From the NCBI RefSeq assembly GCF_009908295.1, contig NZ_JAAALO010000003.1, positions 496,001-560,000 on the forward strand: a stretch of 64,000 bases of DNA, in the 5' to 3' direction. This DNA is from Micromonospora rubida (GTDB lineage: Bacteria; Actinomycetota; Actinomycetes; Mycobacteriales; Micromonosporaceae). A model generated the notes under the pieces. It was given only the letters and a program-made list of their open reading frames with translations, searched no databases and was not told the origin of the DNA. This document shows, in pieces, positions 18,685 through 27,106 of the stretch. The translations under genes and the position numbers were made by a program. Within the stretch, counting starts at the first letter, position 1. Every line of letters begins with the position of its first letter.

Positions 18685-19917
18685 TCAGTCGACGAGGGCG
18701 GAGTAGACGAGCTGGCGCAGCTGCGACCGCAGCGGGTAGGTGCTCGACGGCAGGAGCTGGGTGAACAGCAGCGCCGTGATCTCCTCCACCGGGTCCACCC
18801 AGAACGCGGTGCTGGCCATCCCGCCCCAGTAGTACTCGCCGACGCTGCTCGGCACCCGGGCCGGGACCGGGTCCTGCACCACGGCGAAGCCGAGCCCGAA
18901 CCCGATGCCCTCCAGCACCGTCTCGGCGAACCCGGACGGGGAGAACGAGGCCAGGTCCCGACCGCCGGGCAGGTGGTTGCGGGTCATGAAGCGCACCGTC
19001 CGGGGCCCGAGCAGGCGTACGCCGTCCAGCTCGCCGCCGCGCAGCAGCATCTGGGTGAACCGGTGGTAGTCGGCGGCCGTCGAGACCAGCCCGCCGCCGC
19101 CGGACAGCCACGACGGCTCGGTCAGCGCGGCCCGGCCGATCGCGTCGGCGCGGAACGTCTGGCCGGTCGCCGGGTTCGGGGCGTACAGGGCGGCCAGCCG
19201 CCGGGTGTCCGGCTCGTCGACCCACCAGCGGGTGTCGGTCATGCCCAGCGGGCGCAGGATCCGGTCGGCGAGGAACTGGTCCAGCCGCCGTCCGGAGACG
19301 ACCTCGACGAGCCGGCCGAGCACGTCGGTGGAGACCCCGTAGTTCCAGCTGCTGCCCGGCTGGAAGAGCAGCGGCAGCCGGGCCAGGGTCCGCGTGGCGG
19401 CGGTCAGGTCGGCCCCGGCGGGCACGCTGAGGTCGAAGCCGGCGGCCCGGTACAGGCCGTCGACCACGGAGACCTGGGCGAAGCCGTACGTCAGCCCGGC
19501 GGTGTGGGTGAGCAGGTGCCAGATCCGGATCGGCTCGGCCGCCGGCACCGTGTACGGACTGGTCACCGGGCCCCTGTCGTAGACCCGGGCGTCGGCGAAC
19601 TCCGGCAGCCAGCGGCTGACCGGGTCGGTCAGCTCGAACCGGCCCTCCTCCCACAGCATCATCGCCGCGACGGAGGTGATCGGCTTGGTCATCGAGTAGA
19701 TGCGCCAGAGGGTGTCCGGCTCGACAGGAATGCCCGCCTCCCGGTCCCGCAGGCCGTAGGTCGAGGAGTGGGCGATCTCGCCCCGGCGGGTGACGACGAT
19801 CTGCCAGCCGGCGAGCCGCCCCTCGTCGACGTACCTGCCGAAGTGTTCGTCGATCCGCGCCAGCCGGGCGGGATCGAAGCCGAGCCGGTCGGGGTCGCTG
19901 CTGCGCGCCACACTCAC
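18685..19917 (-). CDS. Class C beta-lactamase-like serine hydrolase (esterase/EstB type)
   Basis: 410 residues, no signal peptide. S75-M-T-K78 is the nucleophile motif, WNYGVS the second motif and the YYWGGMAST segment replaces the KTG strand, as in EstB-type esterases and transesterases. An ester- or peptide-hydrolysing enzyme in the cytosol is more likely than an antibiotic resistance enzyme. GTG start at 19917. Divergent from the pentapeptide-repeat gene, 65 bases apart. Confidence 0.9.
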   Translation of the reverse strand: MSVARSSDPDRLGFDPARLARIDEHFGRYVDEGRLAGWQIVVTRRGEIAHSSTYGLRDREAGIPVEPDTLWRIYSMTKPITSVAAMMLWEEGRFELTDPVSRWLPEFADARVYDRGPVTSPYTVPAAEPIRIWHLLTHTAGLTYGFAQVSVVDGLYRAAGFDLSVPAGADLTAATRTLARLPLLFQPGSSWNYGVSTDVLGRLVEVVSGRRLDQFLADRILRPLGMTDTRWWVDEPDTRRLAALYAPNPATGQTFRADAIGRAALTEPSWLSGGGGLVSTAADYHRFTQMLLRGGELDGVRLLGPRTVRFMTRNHLPGGRDLASFSPSGFAETVLEGIGFGLGFAVVQDPVPARVPSSVGEYYWGGMASTAFWVDPVEEITALLFTQLLPSSTYPLRSQLRQLVYSALVD

Positions 19918-19970
19918 CCGTCGAACCTACTGTCCGGTACGGGCTGTGCGGAAGACGCCGGCTTGCCCAG

Positions 19971-19976
19971 TAGGCT
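19971..19976 (+). promoter_or_regulatory. Candidate -10 hexamer for the pentapeptide-repeat gene
   Basis: TAGGCT, with six bases between it and the GTG at 19983; predicts a leaderless mRNA. Confidence 0.45.
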
Positions 19977-19982
19977 GACCAG

Positions 19983-20576
19983 GTGCTGGAGCCGACCGAG
20001 GACGCCACTTTCCGCCACGAGGACTGGTACGGCGAGGAGTTGGTCGACCGGCACTTCGTGCGCTGCGAGTTCTTCCACGTGGACCTGACCGAGGCGGTCA
20101 GCCTGGGCGCCGTCTTCACCGACTGCACCTTCGGCAACGTGGCGTTCAACGCCTCCCGGCACACCGACTCGGCCTTCACCCGCTGTGTCTTCAAACGGTG
20201 CAACCTCTTCGACGCCGAGTTCACCGGCTGCAAGCTGGTCGGCAGCAGCTTCGAGGAGTGCGACCTGCGTCCGCTGCGGATCGACGGCGGGGACTGGTCG
20301 TTCGTGGCACTGCCGGGGGCCGACCTGCGTGGGGCGCGCCTGACCGACGTGCGGATGCGCGAGGTGGACCTGACCGGCGCCGACCTGACCGGTGCCACGG
20401 TCACCGGCGTCGACCTGTCCGGGGCCCAGCTGCACGGCTCCCGGCTGTCCCGCGCCGACCTGCGCGGCAGCGACCTGTCCGCGCTCGACCCGACCGAGGT
20501 GGAGCGGGCCGACGCGCTGATCGACGCCGAGCAGGCGCTGTTGCTGGCTCGGGCGCTCGGCTTCCAGGTCGGCTGA
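19983..20576 (+). CDS. Pentapeptide-repeat protein
   Basis: 197 residues. Repeats of the A/C(D/N)LxX type run through about 25-165 (CEFFHVDL, CVFKRCNLFDAEF, DLTGADLTGATVTGVDLSGAQL), interrupted near 105, and fold into a right-handed beta-helix. A short alpha-helical tail (ALIDAEQALLLARALG) may dimerise the protein, as in MfpA/Qnr-type gyrase-protecting proteins and the YjbI-like group. Gyrase protection is possible but not shown. Monocistronic. Confidence 0.9.
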   Translation: MLEPTEDATFRHEDWYGEELVDRHFVRCEFFHVDLTEAVSLGAVFTDCTFGNVAFNASRHTDSAFTRCVFKRCNLFDAEFTGCKLVGSSFEECDLRPLRIDGGDWSFVALPGADLRGARLTDVRMREVDLTGADLTGATVTGVDLSGAQLHGSRLSRADLRGSDLSALDPTEVERADALIDAEQALLLARALGFQVG

Positions 20577-20686
20577 CCCCGGCCGGTCCTGAGCGCCCGG
20601 GGGGACAGTTTGTCCGTCGCGCCGCCGCGGAGCGGCCGTACGTTTCTGCTGTCCCGGTCCGTCCATCCTCTGTGGAGGCTTAACCG

Positions 20687-21016
20687 ATGAGCAGCACCGC
20701 CACCCGTACCGTCCGTCCCGCGACCCCCCTCGGTGCCGAGGAGTCGGGGGAGACGCTCCGGGAGATCCCGCTGCCGCCGTACATCACGGGGGAGGACGCG
20801 CAGTTCGCGGTGCGCGCGGTGGTGGTGCACGCGCCCCGGCGCTGGTCGGGCGGGACGGTCTGCCGCAACGACGCGAGCCCGCACCCGTGCCGGCTGCACC
20901 GCTGGGGCCGGCGGGTGCTCACGCTGCGCGGCCTGCGGTCCGCCGAGATCGACGCGCTGATCGAGCGGGGCGACCCCACCGTGACGGTCCGCCAGCCCGA
21001 CCGCCCCGGCGCCTGA
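20687..21016 (+). CDS. Conserved small basic protein, unknown function
   Basis: 109 residues, not recognised. A strand-rich centre (FAVRAVVVHAPRRW) is followed by CRNDASPHPCRLHRWG with two Cys and two His in a potential metal-binding or knuckle arrangement, and then a short helix LRSAEIDALIERGD. Preceded by GGAGG about nine bases before the ATG. Strong terminator immediately downstream. The codon bias matches the neighbours, so I believe it is a gene. Confidence 0.65.
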   Translation: MSSTATRTVRPATPLGAEESGETLREIPLPPYITGEDAQFAVRAVVVHAPRRWSGGTVCRNDASPHPCRLHRWGRRVLTLRGLRSAEIDALIERGDPTVTVRQPDRPGA

Positions 21017-21146
21017 GGACGCGGCGGGCCCGCCTCCCGTCCCGGCGGGCCCGCCGCCCCGTCTCCCCGTCACACCAAGCCTGCCGTCCCGCCCCGCCAG
21101 GCCCGCCGCCCCGCCCAGGCCCCGTGGCGCACCTCGTGGCCAGCGG

Positions 21147-21183
21147 CCCGGGCCCCTTCCTTCGCACCTGGAAGGGGCCCGGG
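21147..21183. terminator. Bidirectional terminator
   Basis: Perfect 14-bp stem (CCCGGGCCCCTTCC and its complement) with a 9-base loop, between the convergent genes ending at 21016 and 21188. Confidence 0.75.
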
Positions 21184-21187
21184 TCGG

Positions 21188-22771
21188 TCAACAGGTGATC
21201 GGCTTCACCCAGGAGCACTCCCGGCCCTCGGCGGTCCGTGGCGTGTCGGGCGCGGCCGGCGGCGCCTGCCGCGCCGCCCCCGGATCCCTCTCGGTGTACG
21301 ACGCCAGCGTGATCGCGATCTGGTCCTCCAGCCCCTTCACCGACGAGGCGAGGTAGTTGTTCAGCACGACGGAGAAGGCCAGCAGATGCCCGTCGGCGTC
21401 GGTGACGTAGCCGGAGAGGCTGGACGCGCCGGTCAGGCTGCCGGTCTTGGCGTGCACGTTGTCCGCCGCAGCGGTGCCGCGCATCCGGCTGCGCAGGGTG
21501 CCGCCCACGGAACGGTCGGCGTTGCCGGCGACCGGCAGCGCGGCGTACCAGGCGTCGAACCACGGCTCGGTGCGGACCGTGGCGAGCAGGGCGGCGAACT
21601 GGGCCGGCGGGATCATGTTCCGCCGGGACAGCCCGGAGCCGTCCCGCTGGCGCAGCGCCCCGGTGTTCATCCCGGTGTCGGCGACGTACTCGCTGATCGC
21701 GGTGAGCCCGGCCGGCCAGGTCCCGGAGCCGGAGAGGATGCGGCCGATCTCCTTGGTCAGCACCTCGGCGTGGCCGTTGTTGGACAGCTTGAGGAACGGC
21801 ACCATCAGTTCGGCCAGGGCCATCGAGTCGTGCCGGGCGACCGGGGTGGCGTCGGCCGGGGTGGCCCGCCCGGGCACCGTCCGGCCGAGCACCCGGACGC
21901 CGTGCCGGCGCAGGGCGGCGCGGAACACGTCGGCGGCGTACCCGGTCGGCTCCCAGACGGTCACCCACTCGCTGGCCGGGTCCGCGCCCACGGCGATCTG
22001 GCCGGTGACGACGACGGTGTTGCTCCCGTGCGCGCGTTCGAAGGAGAGGGTGGTCTCCCCGGTGGCCACGGTCTCGGCGCGGTTGTCGATCCGCAGGTAC
22101 CCGTTCGGCGGGGTCATGGTGACCGCCGGCTTCCCACCGGCCGTGGTGGCCGGCGTGGCGTGCACGATCGCGGTGCCCGCGTCGTAGTCCGTGTCGGGGG
22201 CGACGGTCAGCGCGGAGACCTGTGCGCCGTAGTAGTAGGGCTCGTCGTCCGAGGTCCAGTCCGAGCCCAGCCGGGCGTCGTCGTAGCGGGTGTCGTCGGC
22301 GACCAGGTCCCCGGTCACCACCCGCACGCCGGTCGCGGCGACCTGGGTGGCCAGGTCGTCGTAGTCGGCGGCGAGCATGGTGGGGTCGCCGCCGCCGCGT
22401 AGGTAGAGATTCCCGGAGACCAGCCCGGCCCGCCGCCGCCCGTCCGTGCTCACCGTCGTGCTGAACCGGTGGCCCGGGCCGAGCAGTGCCAGCGCCGCCG
22501 TCGAGGTCAACAGCTTGGTGTTGGAGGCCGGTACCAGCCGGCGGTCACCGTTGCGGTCGTAGAGGGTCTCGCCCGTCGCGGTGTCCACCACGACCACCCC
22601 GGCCTGTGCGCCGGCGAGCCGGGAGTCGGCCAGGATCGTGTCGATGGTCGCGGTGAGGCGCGTCCGGGCGGGGGTGGGCGCCTCGGCGGTGGCGGTGGGG
22701 GCGCCGGCCGTGGCCGCGACGGCGACCAGCGCCGCCAGCGCGAGCGCCCGGGGGAAGAGACGACGATGCAT
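21188..22771 (-). CDS. dacB: D-alanyl-D-alanine carboxypeptidase/endopeptidase, PBP4 (S13) family
   Basis: 527 residues, exported. Signal peptide 1-29. Motifs: S83-N-T-K86 nucleophile, S-N-N (LKLSNNGHAEV) and HAKTGSLTG. The large insertion domain between the first two motifs is typical of S13 enzymes. It cleaves D-Ala from, or cross-links of, peptidoglycan in the wall. The C-terminus has an extra tail after about residue 490 with a Cys pair. Single gene with its own terminator. Confidence 0.93.
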   Translation of the reverse strand: MHRRLFPRALALAALVAVAATAGAPTATAEAPTPARTRLTATIDTILADSRLAGAQAGVVVVDTATGETLYDRNGDRRLVPASNTKLLTSTAALALLGPGHRFSTTVSTDGRRRAGLVSGNLYLRGGGDPTMLAADYDDLATQVAATGVRVVTGDLVADDTRYDDARLGSDWTSDDEPYYYGAQVSALTVAPDTDYDAGTAIVHATPATTAGGKPAVTMTPPNGYLRIDNRAETVATGETTLSFERAHGSNTVVVTGQIAVGADPASEWVTVWEPTGYAADVFRAALRRHGVRVLGRTVPGRATPADATPVARHDSMALAELMVPFLKLSNNGHAEVLTKEIGRILSGSGTWPAGLTAISEYVADTGMNTGALRQRDGSGLSRRNMIPPAQFAALLATVRTEPWFDAWYAALPVAGNADRSVGGTLRSRMRGTAAADNVHAKTGSLTGASSLSGYVTDADGHLLAFSVVLNNYLASSVKGLEDQIAITLASYTERDPGAARQAPPAAPDTPRTAEGRECSWVKPITC

Positions 22772-23165
22772 GCGCTGATGCTGCCATGCAGTTTTCTGCC
22801 GGGAAACCCCATCGGGTGAAGGTTAATGCCAAACCGGGCAGGTCGGGGGTTCGCGCCGTGCCGTCCCGGCAGGCCGGCAGCGGGCCGCCGGGCAACTCGG
22901 CCACATGCCGCCTCTCGTCGCCCATGGGCCCAGCGTAGGGAGTATCGGGGCAGCTGGAAGGCGGTTTTGCTGCGAGGTGTCGGTCGAGCACGGTCTATTT
23001 GACGGATGCCCCGACAGGAGGCAACGTAGGCAGGGAGGGGCGTGCGACCTGCCCCGTTTCGTATGGCGACGGGCTTTTCGTCGCCCAGCTCCCCCGCGTG
23101 CTCGCCTGCGGGTCGAGCCCGGCCTGCGCCGACCGCGATCCGGAACAATCCACGAGGAGCCCACC
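22772..23165. other. 394-base intergenic region, dacB / HesB-like gene
   Basis: No supported gene. It contains a possible promoter TTGACG (22999-23004), 17-bp spacer, CAACGT (23022-23027) directed at the HesB-like gene, and at about 22940-22955 a fragment (CGGGGCAGCTGGAA) reminiscent of the repeat family at 15863 without the second arm. Confidence 0.4.
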
Positions 23166-23447
23166 ATGCTGACCATGACCGACAACGCCGTGCTCGTGAT
23201 CCGCGACCTCGCCGCCCAGGAGGACGTCGCCCAGGACGGCGGCCTACGGATCGCTGCCGATGCCGACGCCGGCTCGCTCACCATCGAGTTGGTGCCCGAG
23301 CCGGCGCAGGGCGACCAGGTGGTGGACACCGAGGGGGCCCGGATCTTCCTCGACCCCGACGCCGCCGAGCTGCTCAGCGACACCTCGGTCGACGCCAGCA
23401 TCGACGACGAGGGGGTCGTCCAGTTCGGCTTCACCGACAAGGAGTAG
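23166..23447 (+). CDS. HesB/IscA-like domain protein lacking cysteines
   Basis: 93 residues. The strand order and the closing DASIDDEGVVQFGF match the HesB/IscA-like fold, but none of the three cysteines that bind iron-sulfur clusters in A-type carriers is present, indeed no cysteine at all. It therefore cannot act as a normal cluster carrier. Very acidic. ATG 23166 has GAGGAG 7-8 bases before it. Its 3' end is the first unit of a tandem repeat that continues outside the gene. Confidence 0.82.
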   Translation: MLTMTDNAVLVIRDLAAQEDVAQDGGLRIAADADAGSLTIELVPEPAQGDQVVDTEGARIFLDPDAAELLSDTSVDASIDDEGVVQFGFTDKE

Positions 23448-23543
23448 CCGTTCCGGCTTCACCGACAAGGGAAAGTTGCCGTTCCGGCTTCACCGACAAG
23501 GGGGAGTTGCCGCTCGGGCTTCACCCGCGAGGAGTGGCGGCCG
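23424..23543 (+). repeat. About 31-bp tandem repeat derived from the 3' end of the HesB-like gene
   Basis: Four units begin at 23424, 23451, 23482 and 23513, each holding a version of CGGCTTCACCGACAAGG. The first (27 bp) contains the real stop codon; the second and third are 31 bp and nearly identical; the fourth is diverged and four bases before the convergent stop at 23548 of the next gene. Confidence 0.8.
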
Positions 23544-23547
23544 CGAC

Positions 23548-24711
23548 TCAGTCGGCCCGTCCGGCCTCGCCGCCCCGGTACGGTCGGCCGGGGCGGCCAC
23601 GCTCCGGGCCGCCGCGCCACCCGCCGGTCCGGCGCTCGCCACCCGACCACGCGCGGTCCTCCCCGCCGGGCCGCGTCCCGGGCCGCCGGTCGTCCACCGG
23701 CCGCGCCCCGTCCGGTCGGCCCAGGTCGAACAGCACCCGCGCCAGGTGGTGTGAGGTGCTCCAAGCCGCCCAGTTCGTCGTCGACCCGGCCCCGGCCATG
23801 CCCCGGGACCGACGCAGGATCTCGTGGTCGCCCCAGGAGAAGCCCGCCCCGCCCGCCGGCCAGTGCGGTGCCGACACCAGCGTCCGGCACAGGTCCGCCA
23901 CCCGCTCGTCGCCCCGGCCGCCCCGTCGCGACCAGCGGTACACCCACCACGCCCCGTCGGTCGTGTAGCGGACGGTGGGCAGCCGGTCCCCGGCGGCGTC
24001 CGCCCCGGGCACCGCGCAGTCGACCCCGTAGTCGCCGTACCCGACGCCGAGGTCGGCCAGCCGCCGCCAGAGCAGCCAGTCCCAGCGGTCCAGGCGTACC
24101 GGCTCGTCGGCGGGAAGCCCGGACAGCGTCGGAGGCACCCCGCCGGCAGCCACGGTCACCGCCTGCCAGGCGTGCCGCCGGGCCCAGTCCACCAGCCGGC
24201 GGACCCGCGGCTCAGCCGACCGGACGTCGGCCGGGCAGCAGACGTCCCCGGCGTCCACGAGGAGTTCGCACTGTTCCGGGGCCAGCCGGGTGAGCCGCCA
24301 GATCCGCTCCACGGCGGCCGTCGTCGCGTCCGGGCCCGACCGGTCGAGGCCCGCCCGCAGCCGCACCACCAGCCGGCCGGCGTACGCCCGGGCCGCCAGG
24401 CCGTGGGCCGTCAGCCGTGCGTCGCTCTCCGCGAGACCGGCCACCGGGACCAGCGGTACGCCCCAGCGGGCCAGCTCGCCCCCCGCCCCGTCGGGCAGTG
24501 CGGTCACGTCGACCGCCGGCAGCAGCCCCGGCGGCAGCCGGGTGAAACTGTCCGAAAGGGAAGGGTCCGTCGTGGACACGACGAGCACGGGGGCGAGCAG
24601 GGCGGCCGTGGCGCCGTCGAGGTGTCGGAGCGCCTCCAACGCGCCCCGTCGACCGGCGAGGACGGGGCGGTAGACCGGCTCCGCCGCTCGGTCCCACTGC
24701 GCGGGCACCAT
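23548..24711 (-). CDS. Beta family protein (phage T4-type beta protein domain)
   Basis: 387 residues. The N-terminus YRPVLAGRRGALEALRHL and the strand-helix alternation to about 330 fit the 'beta protein' family first seen in phages, whose function is unknown. Such genes are often found singly in accessory regions. The last 55 residues are low-complexity Arg/Gly/Pro. The ATG at 24711 follows TACATT by five bases, with no Shine-Dalgarno. Divergent from the sulfotransferase gene. The family call is from pattern recognition only. Confidence 0.65.
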   Translation of the reverse strand: MVPAQWDRAAEPVYRPVLAGRRGALEALRHLDGATAALLAPVLVVSTTDPSLSDSFTRLPPGLLPAVDVTALPDGAGGELARWGVPLVPVAGLAESDARLTAHGLAARAYAGRLVVRLRAGLDRSGPDATTAAVERIWRLTRLAPEQCELLVDAGDVCCPADVRSAEPRVRRLVDWARRHAWQAVTVAAGGVPPTLSGLPADEPVRLDRWDWLLWRRLADLGVGYGDYGVDCAVPGADAAGDRLPTVRYTTDGAWWVYRWSRRGGRGDERVADLCRTLVSAPHWPAGGAGFSWGDHEILRRSRGMAGAGSTTNWAAWSTSHHLARVLFDLGRPDGARPVDDRRPGTRPGGEDRAWSGGERRTGGWRGGPERGRPGRPYRGGEAGRAD

Positions 24712-24785
24712 AGTTCAATGTAGCGACACATGAGCGCTCGTCACAGGGATTCCGCCAAATGCGAGCACGCGCGTGCGTCGGCCGC

Positions 24786-24791
24786 TATCAT
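24786..24791 (+). promoter_or_regulatory. Candidate -10 hexamer for the sulfotransferase
   Basis: TATCAT with seven bases to the ATG at 24799; predicts a leaderless mRNA. Confidence 0.4.
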
Positions 24792-24798
24792 CCCCGGG

Positions 24799-25692
24799 AT
24801 GTCCGGCACCCCCATCCGCTACCGCTCGCCCGACGAGGACAGCGCCCGGTGGCGCGGTTTCCCCTTTCGCGACGGCGACATCGTCATCAGCACCCGGTCC
24901 AAGAACGGCACCACCTGGATGCAGATGATCTGCGCCCTGCTGGTGTTCGGCACGCCCGACCTGCCGGCGCCGCTGCCGGAGCTGTCGCCCTGGTTGGACT
25001 GGCTGGTCGAGCCCCGCGACGAGGTGTACGCCCGGCTCGCCGCCCAGCCGCACCGCCGGTTCGTCAAGACCCACACCCCGCTCGACGGGATCCCGCTGGA
25101 CGACCGGGCACACTACGTCGTGGTGGCCCGGCACCCGCTGGACATGGCGGTCTCCCTCTGGCACCAGAGCGGCAACCTCGACCGGGAGCGGATGGCGGAG
25201 CTGACCGGCCAGCCGGCACCGCAGGGGCCGCCCGCCCCGCGTACCCCGTTGGTGGAGGCGCTGGGGCGCTGGGTGGACCGGGAGGTCGACCCGCGCGAGG
25301 AGATGGACTCCCTCCAGGGGGTGATGTGGCATCTCGGCGACGCCTGGGCCCGCCGGGACCGGCCCAACGTGGTTCTGGTGCACTACGACGACCTGGTGGC
25401 TGACCTGGCCGGGCAGATGCGCGCGCTGGCCGGCCGGTTCGGCATCGAGGTGCCCGCGCCGCGCTGGCCGGAGCTGGTCGAGGCCGCCACCTTCGACCGG
25501 ATGCGCCAGCGGGCCGACCGGCTCGTCCCCGACCCGGCGGGCGTGCTCAAAGACCGGTCTGCCTTCTTCCGGCGCGGGCGCTCCGGGCAGGGCCGGGAAC
25601 TGCTCGACGCGGCGACGCTGGCCCGGTACCGGGCACGAACCGCCGCCCTCGCCCCGCCGGACCTGCTCGCCTGGCTGCACCGCGACGGCTGA
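24799..25692 (+). CDS. PAPS-dependent sulfotransferase
   Basis: 297 residues. 5'-phosphosulfate loop STRSKNGTTW at 31-40, 3'-phosphate site VVVARHPLDMAVS near 110-122, and the closing KDRSAFFRRGRSGQG, all diagnostic of cytosolic aryl/alkyl sulfotransferases (family Sulfotransfer_1). Transfers sulfate from PAPS to a hydroxyl of a small molecule or lipid. The acceptor is unknown and no biosynthetic cluster is adjacent. ATG 24799 begins the conserved region; the frame is open to 24730. Confidence 0.92.
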   Translation: MSGTPIRYRSPDEDSARWRGFPFRDGDIVISTRSKNGTTWMQMICALLVFGTPDLPAPLPELSPWLDWLVEPRDEVYARLAAQPHRRFVKTHTPLDGIPLDDRAHYVVVARHPLDMAVSLWHQSGNLDRERMAELTGQPAPQGPPAPRTPLVEALGRWVDREVDPREEMDSLQGVMWHLGDAWARRDRPNVVLVHYDDLVADLAGQMRALAGRFGIEVPAPRWPELVEAATFDRMRQRADRLVPDPAGVLKDRSAFFRRGRSGQGRELLDAATLARYRARTAALAPPDLLAWLHRDG

Positions 25693-25841
25693 CCCTGCTC
25701 GCCCGGCCGCCACGCGACGGCTGTGGCGACGTATGCGCAGCTCGATGGCCTGATCACATAGCCGAGAGTCCATGATTGGACAGCTCCTGCGCTGGCTCTG
25801 GATGGGCGGCAGCGATTAGCGTTTGCCTTATAAAGGGTATT

Positions 25842-25873
25842 GATCAGATTGAACCGGCAAGTGGCATCTGATC
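25842..25873. promoter_or_regulatory. Inverted repeat, candidate operator
   Basis: GATCAGAT (25842-25849) and ATCTGATC (25866-25873), perfect 8-bp arms 16 bases apart, in an AT-rich tract (TTATAAAGGGTATT just upstream). It lies 66 bases before the start at 25939. Confidence 0.4.
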
Positions 25874-25938
25874 GGTATTTATCTCCCTTTCACCCCTCTA
25901 GCTCGTCGCCCCTCGCAGGCGGCAGTCAAGGAGCCACC

Positions 25939-26340
25939 ATGTCCACCGCCGCCAAGCAGCCCGCCGATCAGCCCGCCGCGAGCGCCAGCGACCGCACCGA
26001 GGCCAGTGCTCAACTCGTCCCCGCGACCGTCGCCGGGATGCCACCCACCGCGCAGCTCTTCTGGGCGGTGATCGAGTCCACCGGGGTGCTGGTCCGTGGC
26101 TTCGGGGCCGCCTCCGCCGCCCGACTCGGCGTCGGCATCTACCAGGTCGTCTTCGCCCACGACGTGTCCCAGTCGGCGTTCGTCGGGACGATCGGCCTGA
26201 CCGGCAGCGTCGGCAGCTCGCCCAGTGGCGAGATCGCGGTGGTCGGCCGCGCCGGCGTGCCCAACGGGGTCTTCGTCCAGACCTTCACCTCGGCGGGGGT
26301 GCCCGCGGACCGGTCGTTCCACCTGACCGTCTCGTCCTGA
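25939..26340 (+). CDS. Unknown protein with beta-rich C-terminal domain
   Basis: 133 residues, not recognised. The first 30 residues are Ala/Ser/Pro-rich and probably disordered. From about 40 there is a chain of short strands (ARLGVGIYQVVFAHDVSQSAFVGTIGLTGS, GEIAVVGRAG, GVFVQTFTSAG) that looks like a small beta-sandwich, similar in style to tail-fibre or C1q-like surface domains. No signal peptide. ATG 25939 has AAGGAG seven bases upstream. Unusually AT-rich upstream region. Confidence 0.7.
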   Translation: MSTAAKQPADQPAASASDRTEASAQLVPATVAGMPPTAQLFWAVIESTGVLVRGFGAASAARLGVGIYQVVFAHDVSQSAFVGTIGLTGSVGSSPSGEIAVVGRAGVPNGVFVQTFTSAGVPADRSFHLTVSS

Positions 26341-26638
26341 CCCCTCGAAATCCGGTCCCCGTCACGTCCGGTGGCGGGGGCCGGTCGGGTGTCGGGCCCG
26401 GACACGGGCGCACGGCGCCGCCGCGACCCGGGGGTCGTAACGTCGCCGCGCTCCGGCCGTCTCCCACCACCGCAGCCGTACGGCGGTACGCCAGCGGGGA
26501 CTTGGCTCGACCGGCCCGGTTGCGCCGGCTGATGCTCTCGATGCCCGGTGCGGGCGGGCCCAAACCCCGGATCAGTGAGGATTTCCATCATCTGTCGTTC
26601 CCGGCGTGACGGGCGCCGCCAGCGGGTATGTGCCCGGC
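26341..26638. other. Intergenic region with terminator, unknown protein / cupin
   Basis: About 300 bases. A 14-bp stem with a 5-base loop lies at 26352-26384. The remainder has no open frame with the local codon bias. The cupin promoter must lie in the last 100 bases, but I see no clear -35/-10 pair. Confidence 0.45.
26352..26384 (+). terminator. Terminator after the gene ending at 26340
   Basis: Stem CCGGTCCCCGTCAC with 14 pairs (two G-U), loop of five bases, 11 bases after the stop codon. Confidence 0.6.
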
Positions 26639-27031
26639 ATGGAGCATTTCACGATCGCGACCGTCGCCGAGAAGAGCCCGGATTTCCGGCGGGTGCAGTG
26701 GACCGGTGAGCACACCCAGCTGGTGATCATGACCATCCCGCCGGGCGGCGAGATCGGCGAGGAGGTCCACGAGGGCACCGACCAGATCCTCACCTTCGTC
26801 AGCGGCACCGGCGAGGCCCGGGTGGGCGGGGAGAAGAAGGAGGTCACCCAGGGTGACCTGGTGGTCGTCCCGGCCGGGACGAAGCACAACTTCGTCAACA
26901 CCGGCCCCAACCCGCTGGTCCTCTACACCGTCTACGGCCCGCCCGAGCACGCCGACCAGGCCGTGCACCGGACCAAGGAGGAGGCCGACGCGGCGGAGGC
27001 GGCCGGCAAGGACGAGCCGCCGACCTCCTGA
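26639..27031 (+). CDS. Single-domain cupin protein
   Basis: 130 residues. Cupin motif 1 is EEVHEGTDQILTFVSG and motif 2 is GDLVVVPAGTKHNFVN; the first lacks one of the usual two His, so metal binding may differ. Small beta-barrel of unknown substrate; mannose-6-phosphate isomerase-like 'cupin 2' proteins of this size are common in actinomycetes. ATG 26639 preferred over a GTG at 26606. The tail is Glu/Ala-rich. Confidence 0.88.
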   Translation: MEHFTIATVAEKSPDFRRVQWTGEHTQLVIMTIPPGGEIGEEVHEGTDQILTFVSGTGEARVGGEKKEVTQGDLVVVPAGTKHNFVNTGPNPLVLYTVYGPPEHADQAVHRTKEEADAAEAAGKDEPPTS

Positions 27032-27043
27032 CCGGCCCGGCCC

Positions 27044-27075
27044 GGCCGGCGGGGGCCCTCGCGCCCTCGCCGGCC
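27044..27075 (+). terminator. Hairpin between cupin and GH15 gene
   Basis: 12-bp stem beginning GGCCGGCG, one G-U, loop of eight bases, 12 bases after the cupin stop. Confidence 0.5.
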
Positions 27076-27106
27076 TGATCGGGGCGGGCGCGGGTACCCG
27101 GCGCGG

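Noticed and set aside
22905..23165. N-terminal extension of the HesB-like gene
   Set aside because: The open frame continues upstream, but its composition changes abruptly at the ATG at 23166, which has a good ribosome site.
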